This document shows positions 53,099-62,113 of a stretch of DNA of 64,000 nucleotides, one piece after another. This stretch comes from Streptacidiphilus pinicola (GTDB taxonomy: Bacteria > Actinomycetota > Actinomycetes > Streptomycetales > Streptomycetaceae): the NCBI RefSeq assembly GCF_003258295.1, contig NZ_QKYN01000110.1:1-64000 (forward strand). The letters are read 5' to 3'. Below the pieces are notes generated by a model. That model was not told the DNA's origin. It worked only from the letters and a program-made list of their open reading frames with translations, and did no database searches. Numbering within the stretch: position 1 is the stretch's first letter; each line of letters starts with the position of its first letter. The translations under genes and the position numbers were made by a program.

Positions 53099-54625
53099 AT
53101 GGCGGCGGCAGTCGATCCGGACCGGTCGGAGTGGGACGTCATCGTGCTGGGCGGTGCGGCGGCCGGCGAGAACGCCGCGCAGTACGCCGCCCAGTTCTCC
53201 GGCCTGGAGACGGTCCTCGTCGAGGCGGAGCTCGTGGGCGGCGAGTGCTCGTACTGGGCGTGCATGCCCAGCAAGGGTCTGCTCCGGCCGGTCGAGGTAC
53301 TGAACAACGCTCGCCACCTGCCCGGCGTCGCCTCGCTGGTGGGCCGCGCCGGCGTCGACGTCGGGGCGGTGCTGGCCCGCCGCGACGCCATCGTCAACAA
53401 TCTCGACGACGCGAGCCAGGTGAAGTGGGCGCTCGACACAGGTATCGACGTGATCCGCGGCTACGGCCGGCTGACCGGTGAGCGGACCCTCGCCGTGACG
53501 GCGCCGGACGGCTCGGTGCGGACCATCACCGCCCGCCACGCCGTCGTGATCGACACCGGCACCAGAGCCGCCGTCCCGGACATCCCCGGCCTGCGCGCCG
53601 CGCATCCGTGGACCTCGCGGGACGTCACCCACGTGCACCGGATCCCGTCCCGGACCGCGGTGCTCGGCGGCGGCGTGGTGGGCTGCGAGTCGGCCACCTG
53701 GCTGCGCGGCCTGGGCGTCGAGGAGCTGACGCTGATTCACCGGGGCCCGGGGCTGCTGGAGAAGGAGGAGCCCTTCGCGGGCGAGCTGGTCGCCGCCGAA
53801 CTGCAGAAGAGCGGGGTCGACCTCCGGCTGGGCCGGTCCGTCGTCGGCGTGCGACGCGACGACGCGGGCAACACCGGTGTCGGCCTGCCGCACGGTGGCC
53901 CGGCCACGCTGACCCTGGACGACGGCTCGGAGCTGACGGTCGACGAGATCGTCGTGGCGCTGGGCCGGACGCCGTCCACCGGTGACATCGGTCTCTCCTC
54001 GATCGGCCTGCCGGACGGCGGCTTCCTCGCCGTCGACGACCAGCAGGCCGTCCAGGGCGTGCCGGGGCAGTGGCTCTACGCCATCGGCGACGTCAGCGGC
54101 CGGGCGCTGCTCACGCACATGGGCAAGTACCAGGCCCGGATCGTCGGCGAGGTCATCGCCTCCCGAGCCGGAGCGGCGGGCGTCACCGGCGTCACCAAGG
54201 CTCCGGGCGGCTTCGCCGCCGAGCTGAGCAGCGCCGAGGGCCACCGGGCGGTCCCGCAGGTCACCTTCACCGACCCGGAGGTCGCCTCCGTCGGTCTGAG
54301 CGAGCGCCGGGCCCGCGAGGCCGGTATCGACGTCGAGACGGTCGAGTACGACATGGCCGCACTCGCCGGCACCTACCTCCTGCGCGAGGACTACGCGGGC
54401 CGCGCCAAGCTCGTCGTCGACAGCGCGACGGACACCCTTGTCGGCGCCACCTTCGTCGGCAGCGGCATCGCCGACCTGCTCCACGCCGCGACCGTCGCCG
54501 TGGTCGGCCGCGTCCCACTCTCCGCACTCTGGCACGCCGTGCCCAGCTACCCGACCCCGAGCGAGATCTGGCTCCGGCTGCTGGAGACCCTCAACCGGCA
54601 GCGCCGCCTGGGCGACCAGGGCTGA
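53099..54625 (+). CDS. Pyridine nucleotide-disulfide reductase-like flavoprotein
   Basis: A 508-residue FAD/NAD(P) oxidoreductase of the lipoamide dehydrogenase/mercuric reductase class. FAD-binding VIVLGGAAAGENAAQYAAQ, the redox pair C50 and C55 in GGECSYWACMPSK, the NAD-binding RTAVLGGGVVGCESATWL, and the second FAD motif WLYAIGDVSGRALLTHMGKY are visible. At the C-terminus the usual catalytic His of HPTxSE is replaced by Tyr (Y484, YPTPSE), so it is not a standard lipoamide dehydrogenase. The ribosome site is aggagagg. Nitronate monooxygenase follows. Confidence 0.85.
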   Translation: MAAAVDPDRSEWDVIVLGGAAAGENAAQYAAQFSGLETVLVEAELVGGECSYWACMPSKGLLRPVEVLNNARHLPGVASLVGRAGVDVGAVLARRDAIVNNLDDASQVKWALDTGIDVIRGYGRLTGERTLAVTAPDGSVRTITARHAVVIDTGTRAAVPDIPGLRAAHPWTSRDVTHVHRIPSRTAVLGGGVVGCESATWLRGLGVEELTLIHRGPGLLEKEEPFAGELVAAELQKSGVDLRLGRSVVGVRRDDAGNTGVGLPHGGPATLTLDDGSELTVDEIVVALGRTPSTGDIGLSSIGLPDGGFLAVDDQQAVQGVPGQWLYAIGDVSGRALLTHMGKYQARIVGEVIASRAGAAGVTGVTKAPGGFAAELSSAEGHRAVPQVTFTDPEVASVGLSERRAREAGIDVETVEYDMAALAGTYLLREDYAGRAKLVVDSATDTLVGATFVGSGIADLLHAATVAVVGRVPLSALWHAVPSYPTPSEIWLRLLETLNRQRRLGDQG

Positions 54626-54691
54626 GACCGCGCGCCCGACCCCTACCCAACGACGCTGCCGAACGACGCTGCCGAAGGAATGAGAGAGCGC

Positions 54692-55729
54692 ATGACCTCG
54701 CCCCTGGAAGCATTCCGGCTCCACCTCCCGGTGCTGGCCGCGCCGATGGCCGGTGGGCCGAGCACGCCGGCGCTCGTCACCGCCGCGGCGCGGGCCGGGA
54801 GCCTCGGGTTCCTCGCGGGCGGATACAAGACGCCCGAGGCGCTGGCCGCCGAGATGGCCAAGGTACGGAGCGCGGGCGGGCCGTTCGGGGTGAACCTCTT
54901 CGCACCCAACCCCGTCCCGGTCGACCGCGCCGCGTTCGAGCACTACGCCGCCTCGCTCGCCGAGGACGCACGGGCGCTGGGGCTGGACCCGGCCACGCTC
55001 GGCGGGTCCCCGGTCGAGGACGACGACCGCTGGGCCGAGAAGATCGACCTGCTGCTCACCGACCCGGTGCCGGTCGTCAGCTTCACCTTCGGGCTGCCCG
55101 ACGTGGCGGTCGTGGTCTCGCTGCGGGCCGTCGGGACCGTGGTCGTGCAGACCGTCACCTCGCCCGCCGAGGCCCTGATCGCCGCCGAGCTGGGCGCGGA
55201 CATGCTGGTCGTCCAGGCCTCGGCCGCCGGAGGCCACTCCGGGACGCTGACCCCGCAGGTGATCCCGGATCAGGTCCCGCTGCCGGAGCTGGTCGCCCAG
55301 GTGCGTGAGGCGGTCGCGCTGCCGCTGATCGCGGCGGGCGGCGTCGGTACGCCCGAGGGGGTCGGTGAGGCGCTGCGCGCGGGAGCCGTGGCCGTCGCCG
55401 TCGGCACCGTCCTGCTCCGCGCCGACGAGGCCGGCACCTCCGCGACCTACCGTGACGCCCTGGCCGATCCGGCCCGTCAGGAGACCGTGGTCACCCGGGC
55501 CTTCACCGGTCGCCCGGCCCGCGGGCTGCGCAACGGCTTCACCGACCGCCACTCGGCCTCCGCCCCCATCGGTTACCCGGCCCTGCACCACCTCACCTCG
55601 CCGCTGCGCCGCGCCGCGGCCGCTTCCGGCGACGCCGAACGGCTCCATCTCTGGGCCGGCACCGGCCACCGGCACGCGACGGCCGAGCCGGTCGCCGACA
55701 TCCTGACCCGCCTCGCGGAGCGGAGCTGA
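54692..55729 (+). CDS. Nitronate monooxygenase (2-nitropropane dioxygenase-like)
   Basis: A 345-residue FMN-dependent TIM-barrel enzyme. LPVLAAPMAGGPSTPALVTA at the start, GPFGVNLFAPNPVPVD, DMLVVQASAAGGHSGTL with the catalytic histidine, and LIAAGGVGTPEGVGEALRAG with AVAVGTVLLRADEA at the FMN phosphate site are typical. It oxidises nitronates such as propionate-3-nitronate. The ATG at 54692 is chosen; an ATG four codons earlier sits too close to gaagga. Confidence 0.88.
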   Translation: MTSPLEAFRLHLPVLAAPMAGGPSTPALVTAAARAGSLGFLAGGYKTPEALAAEMAKVRSAGGPFGVNLFAPNPVPVDRAAFEHYAASLAEDARALGLDPATLGGSPVEDDDRWAEKIDLLLTDPVPVVSFTFGLPDVAVVVSLRAVGTVVVQTVTSPAEALIAAELGADMLVVQASAAGGHSGTLTPQVIPDQVPLPELVAQVREAVALPLIAAGGVGTPEGVGEALRAGAVAVAVGTVLLRADEAGTSATYRDALADPARQETVVTRAFTGRPARGLRNGFTDRHSASAPIGYPALHHLTSPLRRAAAASGDAERLHLWAGTGHRHATAEPVADILTRLAERS

Positions 55730-55956
55730 GGACGAGCCGCCCCGGGACCTCGGCGGACGTTCGGTAACGATCCGGGACGGGCGGTGAAGCGTTCTTGCAG
55801 GTCAAGTGAGCAAGCCGAGCGGTTTCGTCCTATTCGCCCCAGAGTGTTGAGCTACCGTCAAGGACGAGATCCCTGGCACAATCGGGCGGTCTGTCGCAGA
55901 AGATCAGCCGTCCATCGCGGGCCGGCGCGCTGAGCGCGCCCGGCTCTGGGGGAGTC

Positions 55957-57219
55957 ATGTCTCGGCCTCGCCGTACCCTTCGTCCTGCCCTGCGTCGTGC
56001 GTGCGTCGTCGCGCTCGTCGGGGTTTCCGCGCTCAGCCTCGGAGTCGGCACGGCCATGGCCGCCGGTGCCACCGCGGGGGACCAGCGCATCGCGCACAAC
56101 CTCGACGTGCGCTTCCACCCGTTGGCGAACTCGCAGGCAACCGGCGAGGTGCTGGACGCCGCCAGTGGCCGCGTCGTCTGGTCGTCGGGGGCCGGCGCGC
56201 AGCTGATGCCCGCGTCCACCACGAAGGTCGCGACCGCGATCGCCGCCCTCACCGTGCTGGGCCCGAACCACTCCGAGCGCACCCGCGTGGTGCTCTCGGG
56301 CCACGCGCTCTACCTCGTCGGCGGCGCCGACCAGCACCTGACCGGCGACGACGTGAACGCCCTGGCCGACGCGGCCGCGGCCGCGCTGAAGGCCCGGCAC
56401 GTCGGCAGCGTCACGCTCTACGTCGACGACTCGCTCTTCCCGCACGACCAGCCGACCTCGCCGGGCTGGCAGCCCGGCTACATACCGGGCGAGATCTCCT
56501 CGATCAGCGCGCTGCAGGTCTTCGGGCACGAGAACGTGGACAGCGCCCTGTACGCGGGCAACGTCTTCCGCTCACGGCTCGGCACGCACGGCATCGGCGT
56601 GCAGGGCCACACCCTGCCGCGCGGCAAGGCACCGCGCTCCGGCGTCCAGCTCGTCTCGCACACCTCGCCGTCGCTGGCGTACGAGGTGGAGCAGATGCTC
56701 AAGGACAGCGTCAACGACAACGCCGAGGGCTTCGCGCGGCTGACCGCGCTCGCCGTCGGGCAGCCGGCCGACTGGCAGGGCGCCACCCGCGCGGTGCTCG
56801 CCGAGGTCGCCCGCTACCACGTGCCGCTGAGCGGCGTGCACCTCTACGACGGCAGCGGCCTCTCCCGCGACGACCGGATGACGGCCTCCGCGCTGGCGTC
56901 CATGGCGGCGCTGACCGTCGACCCGCGCTACGCGTCCGTGCTGAAGCCGGTGCTGACGGGCTTTCCGATCGCCGGCGTGGACGGCACCCTGGGCCCCGGC
57001 TGGGGCCGGTTCACCACCTATCCGACGGACTGCGCCAAGGGGAAGATCGACGCCAAGACCGGCACGCTGACCGGCGGGATCGCCCTGGCCGGCGTCACCG
57101 TGAACAAGACGGACGGCCGCTGGAAGGCCTTCGCCTTCCTGGAGATGGGCGGCTTCAACACCACCTCGGCCCGCGACCTGATCGACCGTTGGGCGACCAC
57201 GGTCCAGGGCTGCTGGTAG
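55957..57219 (+). CDS. D-alanyl-D-alanine carboxypeptidase/endopeptidase (PBP4, peptidase S13)
   Basis: A 420-residue exported penicillin-binding protein with a basic start and signal segment (VVALVGVSALSLGVGTAMA). The three active-site motifs are SxxK in PASTTKVATA, SxN in KDSVNDNAEGFARL, and KTG in AKTGTLTGG. It trims peptidoglycan cross-links outside the membrane. The gene is followed by a strong bidirectional hairpin. The 227-bp upstream gap has no promoter I can support. Confidence 0.9.
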   Translation: MSRPRRTLRPALRRACVVALVGVSALSLGVGTAMAAGATAGDQRIAHNLDVRFHPLANSQATGEVLDAASGRVVWSSGAGAQLMPASTTKVATAIAALTVLGPNHSERTRVVLSGHALYLVGGADQHLTGDDVNALADAAAAALKARHVGSVTLYVDDSLFPHDQPTSPGWQPGYIPGEISSISALQVFGHENVDSALYAGNVFRSRLGTHGIGVQGHTLPRGKAPRSGVQLVSHTSPSLAYEVEQMLKDSVNDNAEGFARLTALAVGQPADWQGATRAVLAEVARYHVPLSGVHLYDGSGLSRDDRMTASALASMAALTVDPRYASVLKPVLTGFPIAGVDGTLGPGWGRFTTYPTDCAKGKIDAKTGTLTGGIALAGVTVNKTDGRWKAFAFLEMGGFNTTSARDLIDRWATTVQGCW

Positions 57220-57234
57220 CCCCGAGCCGCATGA

Positions 57235-57271
57235 GAAGCCGCCGCCCCGTCGTGCTCGGGGCGGCGGCTTC
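57235..57271. terminator. Strong bidirectional terminator
   Basis: gaagccgccgccccg and cggggcggcggcttc make a perfect 15-bp stem with a 7-nt loop between the convergent carboxypeptidase and second alpha-galactosidase genes. Confidence 0.85.
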
Positions 57272-57292
57272 CGGTGTGCAGAAGCCGGACGG

Positions 57293-59458
57293 CTACGGCT
57301 GCACGGCGAGCCCGAACACGTGGATCGCCGGCGCGTTCGGCAGGGTGACGAAGCGGACCGTCTTGCCGGGGGTCAGCGGCACGGTGTTGGTGAACACCCC
57401 GTAGCTGATGCCGTAGTTGGCCGGACCGGTGGGCGTGTCGCGGTGGTCCGTGGTGAAGGCGGTCTTCGCGCCGTAGGCGTCGGTCGGGGCGCAGCACCAG
57501 TTGGGGAAGCCGAGTTGGCCGGTGCTGGTGCTGCCGTCGGTGTAGGTGACGGTCACCGTGCCGGAGACGAAGCCCGCCTCCGCGCCGAGGAAGCCGAGGG
57601 CACTGCCCTGGCCGCCGAAGGTGATCTCCTGGCCGCCCGCGGCGACGTTGTCGACGGTGCCGGGCGCGGCCGAGGGCCAGGTGAAGCTCAGGCCGTTGGC
57701 CTTGATCGTGGCACCCGGGGTGGCCCCGGCCTTGGCGAGCGCCTCGGTGGAGTAGCTGTCGCCGCCGCCGTCGAGGTTGCCGGGCGTGGTGTCGCTCTCG
57801 GAGGTGGCGCCGACGTTGTCGAAGGCGGAGGCCAGCGTCGGGTACGGGACGACCTGCACGATCGTCTGCTGACCGGCCACCGTGTCGACCCGGCCCGAGC
57901 CGACGGCCCGGTAGGCCGCCGTCGCGCTGATCGGCGTCACGGTCGTGCCGGGCGCGCCCTGCGGTCCGTGGACCGTCACGGTCGTGCTCGCCGAGCCGCC
58001 GGCGGCGACGCGCGGCAGCCGCGCGGAGGACGGGGTGACCGTCCAGCCCGCCGGGGCGGCGAAACGCAGCCGCGCGTCGGCGAGCGCCACCGCGCCGTGG
58101 TCGGCGAGGGTGACACGGTACGTCCCGGGGTGCTGCGCGGTGCTGACGTCGTGCCAGGTGATCGCCGTCGCGGGCGCGAGACCGCGGGCCGCGCCGGAGT
58201 GGACCCGGAGCAGGACGGTGGCGTGCGGCGGCACGTCCGCCGAGATCACCCCGGTGGTCTCGGTGACCTGCTTGGTCACCAGGTCTCGCAGGGAGTAGCC
58301 GGCGGCCGCCCGCAGGCCGGCCTTGGCCGCCGTTGTGGTGACGGTCTGGGCGCGGTCGGAGGAGTTGAACAGCGCGACGGCCCGGTCACCGCCCGCCAGC
58401 GGCTTGCTCAACACGTCGTAGCCGGTGCCCTGTTGGACGATTCGGCCCTGGATGCCGAGGCGGTCCTGGTCGACGGCGATGACGTCCTTGTTGCCGAGCA
58501 CGGCGAGCGCGGCGGGGGACAGGTGGGTGAGGTCGGTGCTGGATATCAGCGGCGCGGCCATCATGGACCAGAGCGAGACCTGGCTCTGGATCTCGTCGCG
58601 GCTCAGCCCGGAGTCGCCGGCGAGCAGGAAGTCCGGGTCGTTCCAGCGGCCCGGCCGCTGCAGCGCCGCGAGGCCCACGTTGTAGCCGTAGTTGTAGTCG
58701 ATGGACGCCCACTTGTCGGCGCCGCTGTCCTGGCCGAGCGCGATGTCCGCGCCCTCCCGCCACAGGTTGCCGAGCTGGGCGGACCAGCGGATCACCGAGT
58801 CCCAGTTCGCCTCGCCCTGGAAGTAGGCGGGGGCCGAGATGGAGAAGACGATCCGGCGGTGCGTGTTCAGCAGCGCCTGGCTCATCGCGGTGTAGGTGTC
58901 GCGGTAGCTCTGCTCGTCCGTCTCACCGGTTTTGGTGGGCACGTTGCAGCCGTCGAGCTTGACGTAGTCGACGCCCCAGGAGGCGAAGAGGTCGGCGTCC
59001 TGCTGCCAGTGGCCGAGTGAACCGGGGTAGCCGCCGCAGGTGTTGGTCCCGGCGTCCTCGTAGATGCCGAACTTGATCCCGAGCTTGTGCAGTTGCTGCC
59101 CGACGTAGGCCATGCCGTGCGGGAAGAGCTTGGGGTTGGCCACCAGGTCGCCCGCCGCGTCGCGCTGCTGCGCCATCCAGCAGTCGTCGATCGTGACGGT
59201 GTCGTATCCCTTCTTCGCCAGTCCCGTGCTGACCAGGGCACGGGCGTTGCCGAGGATGGTCTGTTCGTCGATGCCGCACTGGTAGTAGGACCAGTCGTTC
59301 CACCCCATGGGCGGGGTGGGGGCGAAGTTCGGGTACTGCGTCACCGCCCCGGCGGCGGCCTGGGCCGGCGGGGCGAGGAGTAGGCCGGCGGAGGCGGCGG
59401 CCAGAGTCGTGCAGCAGGCGACGGTGGCACGCAGCCACCGGGGCAGGGGAGTCGTCAC
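57293..59458 (-). CDS. Secreted multidomain GH27 alpha-galactosidase
   Basis: A 721-residue exported enzyme. A signal peptide ends near PPAQAAA (about 35). The GH27 barrel opens TPPMGWNDWSYYQCGIDE, has YDTVTIDDCW, the nucleophile in SWGVDYVKLDGCN and the acid/base region RWNDPDFLLAGDSGLS. After the beta-domain (to about 420) comes a NEW3-like segment (AAPAGWTVTPSSARLPRVAA) and a C-terminal galactose-binding-like beta-sandwich. It is clearly distinct from the GH27 at 49325, sharing the family but not the accessory domains. It probably binds and cleaves galactosides in plant polymers. Confidence 0.9.
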   Translation of the reverse strand: MTTPLPRWLRATVACCTTLAAASAGLLLAPPAQAAAGAVTQYPNFAPTPPMGWNDWSYYQCGIDEQTILGNARALVSTGLAKKGYDTVTIDDCWMAQQRDAAGDLVANPKLFPHGMAYVGQQLHKLGIKFGIYEDAGTNTCGGYPGSLGHWQQDADLFASWGVDYVKLDGCNVPTKTGETDEQSYRDTYTAMSQALLNTHRRIVFSISAPAYFQGEANWDSVIRWSAQLGNLWREGADIALGQDSGADKWASIDYNYGYNVGLAALQRPGRWNDPDFLLAGDSGLSRDEIQSQVSLWSMMAAPLISSTDLTHLSPAALAVLGNKDVIAVDQDRLGIQGRIVQQGTGYDVLSKPLAGGDRAVALFNSSDRAQTVTTTAAKAGLRAAAGYSLRDLVTKQVTETTGVISADVPPHATVLLRVHSGAARGLAPATAITWHDVSTAQHPGTYRVTLADHGAVALADARLRFAAPAGWTVTPSSARLPRVAAGGSASTTVTVHGPQGAPGTTVTPISATAAYRAVGSGRVDTVAGQQTIVQVVPYPTLASAFDNVGATSESDTTPGNLDGGGDSYSTEALAKAGATPGATIKANGLSFTWPSAAPGTVDNVAAGGQEITFGGQGSALGFLGAEAGFVSGTVTVTYTDGSTSTGQLGFPNWCCAPTDAYGAKTAFTTDHRDTPTGPANYGISYGVFTNTVPLTPGKTVRFVTLPNAPAIHVFGLAVQP

Positions 59459-59634
59459 GCGGCGACCTCACGGCATCTCGGGGTCAGGGCGGGGTCAGGG
59501 CATGGTGGCTGACGTGTCCTCAGCAGCCGGGACTCTTTCTACGGGACGGTGCTCATTTTTGACAAGACCTGGGATTAATCAATCAGGTCCGCGCACCGGT
59601 CCTGCCAAGCCTTGCATATGCCCCGCGCGCGAGG

Positions 59635-60261
59635 TCAGCGCACCAGTCGCTCCGCCAGCAGCAGCACGCCGATCACCACCATCGCGGCGCCGGAGCAGCG
59701 CGTCACCGCGCGGGCGACGGCGGGGCGGGCGCGCAGCACGCGCCGGGCCGCGGTGCCGACGCCCGCGTAGACGGCGGCGCAGTTGGCCGTGTGCACCAGG
59801 CCCAGCAGCGCGATCTGCGCGGCGAACGGCCAGGCCGCTCCCCGGGTGGCGAACTGCGGCAGCAGCGCGACGAAGAGCAGCAGCGCCTTCGGGTTGAGCC
59901 CGCTGATGCCGGCGCCCTTCGCGGTCCGGCGCAGCCACGACACGGCGGCGGGATCGTCCTCGGCTCCGGCGGCCTGCGGGGTCGACGGTCGGGTCAGGGT
60001 GGCGACGCCGAGCCGCACCAGGTAGCCGGCGCCCACCGCCGTCAGCACCGTCAGCACCAGCGGCGACCCGGCGACGAGCGCGGCCAGGCCCGCGGCCACC
60101 ACCGCGGTCAGTGCGACGTACCCCAGCAGCAGTCCGCCGACGGCGGGCAGCACCGTCCGGTCCCGCAGGCCGGCGGCGATGGCGTGGGCCCAGTCCGCGC
60201 CCGGGACCAGCACGAGCAGGAACGACACCGCCCAGAACGCGCCGACACTGCCCATCGCCAT
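59635..60261 (-). CDS. LysE-family amino acid exporter
   Basis: A 208-residue membrane protein with six helices. FWAVSFLLVLVPGADWAHAI carries the usual P-G-P/A-like motif and AGISGLNPKALLLFVALLPQF is the family signature in the middle. LysE/RhtB proteins export amino acids. The divergent Lrp/AsnC regulator starts 109 bp away, and three AT-rich Lrp-like boxes fill the space, so amino acid-dependent control is likely. The ATG at 60261 is used; an ATG two codons later is possible. Confidence 0.87.
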   Translation of the reverse strand: MAMGSVGAFWAVSFLLVLVPGADWAHAIAAGLRDRTVLPAVGGLLLGYVALTAVVAAGLAALVAGSPLVLTVLTAVGAGYLVRLGVATLTRPSTPQAAGAEDDPAAVSWLRRTAKGAGISGLNPKALLLFVALLPQFATRGAAWPFAAQIALLGLVHTANCAAVYAGVGTAARRVLRARPAVARAVTRCSGAAMVVIGVLLLAERLVR

Positions 60262-60321
60262 GGTCTTCCCCTCACCCTTCGACGTTCGAGGGGAAGACTA
60301 GGGCGAATCGGACAGAAGGTG

Positions 60322-60397
60322 CTTCCAAGAATTCCTCGGCGCTCCGCCCATAGTGGAAGAATCTTCCCCATGGACGACGTGGACCGGAAAATTCTTG
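60322..60397. promoter_or_regulatory. Three Lrp-like boxes at ~30-bp spacing
   Basis: cttccaagaattcctc (centre about 60330), ggaagaatcttcc (centre 60361) and ggaaaattcttg (centre about 60391) are similar AT-rich dyads spaced 30-31 bp, three helical turns, the spacing expected for an Lrp octamer wrapping DNA. The third box lies inside the regulator's own first codons. Confidence 0.65.
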
Positions 60398-60822
60398 CCG
60401 AGCTCCAGCAGGACGGGCGGCTGACCCTCACCGAGCTGGCGGAGCGGGTCCGCCTCAGCGTCTCCCCCTGCCACCGGCGGCTGCGCGCGCTGGAACGCTC
60501 CGGCGCGATCGCCGGCTACCACGCGCGCCTCGACGCGAACAGCCTCGGCCTGACCTTCGAGGCGCTGGTCTTCGTGACCATGCGTTACGAGGACCGCGAG
60601 ACGGTCGCCGCCTTCGAGCAGGCGGTCGCCGAGATCCCCCAGGTGCTGCAGGCGCAGCGGCTCTTCGGTGACCCGGACTACCTGCTCCGGGTGGTCACCC
60701 GCGACCTGGCCGCCTACCAGCAGCTCTACGACGAGCGCCTGGCGACGCTGCCGGGAGTGCAGCGGCTGAGTTCCACGCTGGTGATGAAGAGCGTCGTCGA
60801 GGCGCGGTCGTTGCCGCTGTAG
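60370..60822 (+). CDS. Lrp/AsnC-family transcriptional regulator
   Basis: A 150-residue regulator. The HTH is at residues 4-45 (VDRKILAELQQDGRLTLTEL, RLSVSPCHRRLRALE) and the RAM effector domain follows (FVTMRYEDRETVAAFEQAV, QRLFGDPDYLLRVVTRDL). The ATG is close to the centre of an operator-like dyad, in line with autoregulation. The divergent LysE exporter is its probable target. Confidence 0.92.
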   Translation: MDDVDRKILAELQQDGRLTLTELAERVRLSVSPCHRRLRALERSGAIAGYHARLDANSLGLTFEALVFVTMRYEDRETVAAFEQAVAEIPQVLQAQRLFGDPDYLLRVVTRDLAAYQQLYDERLATLPGVQRLSSTLVMKSVVEARSLPL

Positions 60823-60864
60823 GCCAGACGCCGCAGACCGGAACCTGTAGGCCGGGCGCGAGGA

Positions 60865-62112
60865 TCAGGACGGACCGGCCTGGTCCCGGCCCGCGTCGCG
60901 CATGCGGCCGTAGGAGTAGACGCAGCCGGCCAGGGCGACGTCGGACAGCAGCATGAACCCGATCGAGTAGGAGTGCTGGGTGCTGTAGACCGCGCCCATC
61001 ACCAGCGGCGGCAGGAAGCCGCCGAGCCCGCCCATCGCGCCGACGATGCCGGTGACGCTGCCGACCTGGGACACCGGGGTGACCCGGGAGACCAGCGCGA
61101 AGACCGAGCCGCTGGCCGTGCCGAGGCCGCCCGCCATCAGCAGCAGCACCACGGTCGCGCCCGGCGTCAGCTTGGGGTCGAAGGCCTGGACGATGGCGAG
61201 CACCGCGGTGATCGCCAGCGCCCACGCGGTCACCACCGCCGGGTGGATCCGGTCCGCGAGCCAGCCGCCGACCGGCCGCAGCAGCACCGTGACCGCGGCG
61301 AAGCCCGCGGCCTTGGTCCCGGCCTCGGTGGCGCTGAGCCCGTACCAGGTCTTCAGGTAGGTCGGCAGGTAGACGCCGAAGGCGACGATGCCGCCGAAGC
61401 CGATCGCGTAGAGCGCGGACAGCTCCCAGGTGACCCGAAGCCGTCCGGCCCGCGCCAGCCGGGCACCGAGTGAGTCGGTGGGGACGGCGCGGTCGGGCCG
61501 GTCCCGCAGCAGGAAGAAGGAGACCACCGAGAACGCCGCGAGCGCGACGGCCACGATGAGGAAGGGCAGGTCCTGCCCATGTTTGTACAGCCGCGGGGTG
61601 AAGTAGCCGGACAGGGCGACGCCGCCCATGCCCATGCCGAACACGCCCAGCGCCGCACCCCGGTTGGCGGGCGGGAACCAGGAGTTGACCAGCGGGACGC
61701 CGATGGCGAAGGTGGTGCCGCCCAGCCCCAGCAGGAAGCCCACCGCGACCAGCGTCCCGTAGGAGCCGCGGGCCGGGATCAGCAGCAGCACCGGAACGAT
61801 CGTCAACGCGCTGACCAGCGGGAACATCAGCCTCGCGCCGTAACGGTCGGTCAGCGCCCCGACCGGGACCCGGCCGAGGGAGCCGACCAGCACCGGCACG
61901 GCCACCAGCAGTGACTGCGCGAACGAGCTCATGTGCAGCTTCTGGTCGAAACTGCCGGCCAGCGGTGCGATCAGGTTCCACGCCCAGAACGTCAGCGTGA
62001 AGCCGATCGTCGCCACCGCCAGGTTGAGCCAGGCCGTGGCGCCGGGCCCCTTTGCCGTGTCGGCCGCTCCGGCCGGGGGCGCCGCGGGGGTTCCGATCCG
62101 GGGCTCGGCCAT
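60865..62112 (-). CDS. narK: Nitrate/nitrite transporter NarK-type (MFS, NNP family)
   Basis: A 415-residue 12-helix transporter. The two nitrate-signature segments are visible as VFGMGMGGVALSGYFTPRL (helix 5 region) and TGIVGAMGGLGGFLPPLV (helix 11). The substrate arginines of the family are likely in SLGRVPVGALTDRYGARL and LRPVGGWLADRIHP. It imports nitrate or exchanges nitrate and nitrite. Its start lies one base after the sortase stop, so it is cotranscribed with the sortase, an unexpected pairing. Confidence 0.88.
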   Translation of the reverse strand: MAEPRIGTPAAPPAGAADTAKGPGATAWLNLAVATIGFTLTFWAWNLIAPLAGSFDQKLHMSSFAQSLLVAVPVLVGSLGRVPVGALTDRYGARLMFPLVSALTIVPVLLLIPARGSYGTLVAVGFLLGLGGTTFAIGVPLVNSWFPPANRGAALGVFGMGMGGVALSGYFTPRLYKHGQDLPFLIVAVALAAFSVVSFFLLRDRPDRAVPTDSLGARLARAGRLRVTWELSALYAIGFGGIVAFGVYLPTYLKTWYGLSATEAGTKAAGFAAVTVLLRPVGGWLADRIHPAVVTAWALAITAVLAIVQAFDPKLTPGATVVLLLMAGGLGTASGSVFALVSRVTPVSQVGSVTGIVGAMGGLGGFLPPLVMGAVYSTQHSYSIGFMLLSDVALAGCVYSYGRMRDAGRDQAGPS

Positions 62113-62113
62113 C

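Noticed and set aside
55957-57219. Carboxypeptidase thought to lack the SxN motif
   Set aside because: KDSVNDNAEGFAR contains S-V-N at the right place, with the following D-N-A-E as in actinobacterial S13 enzymes, so the motif is intact.
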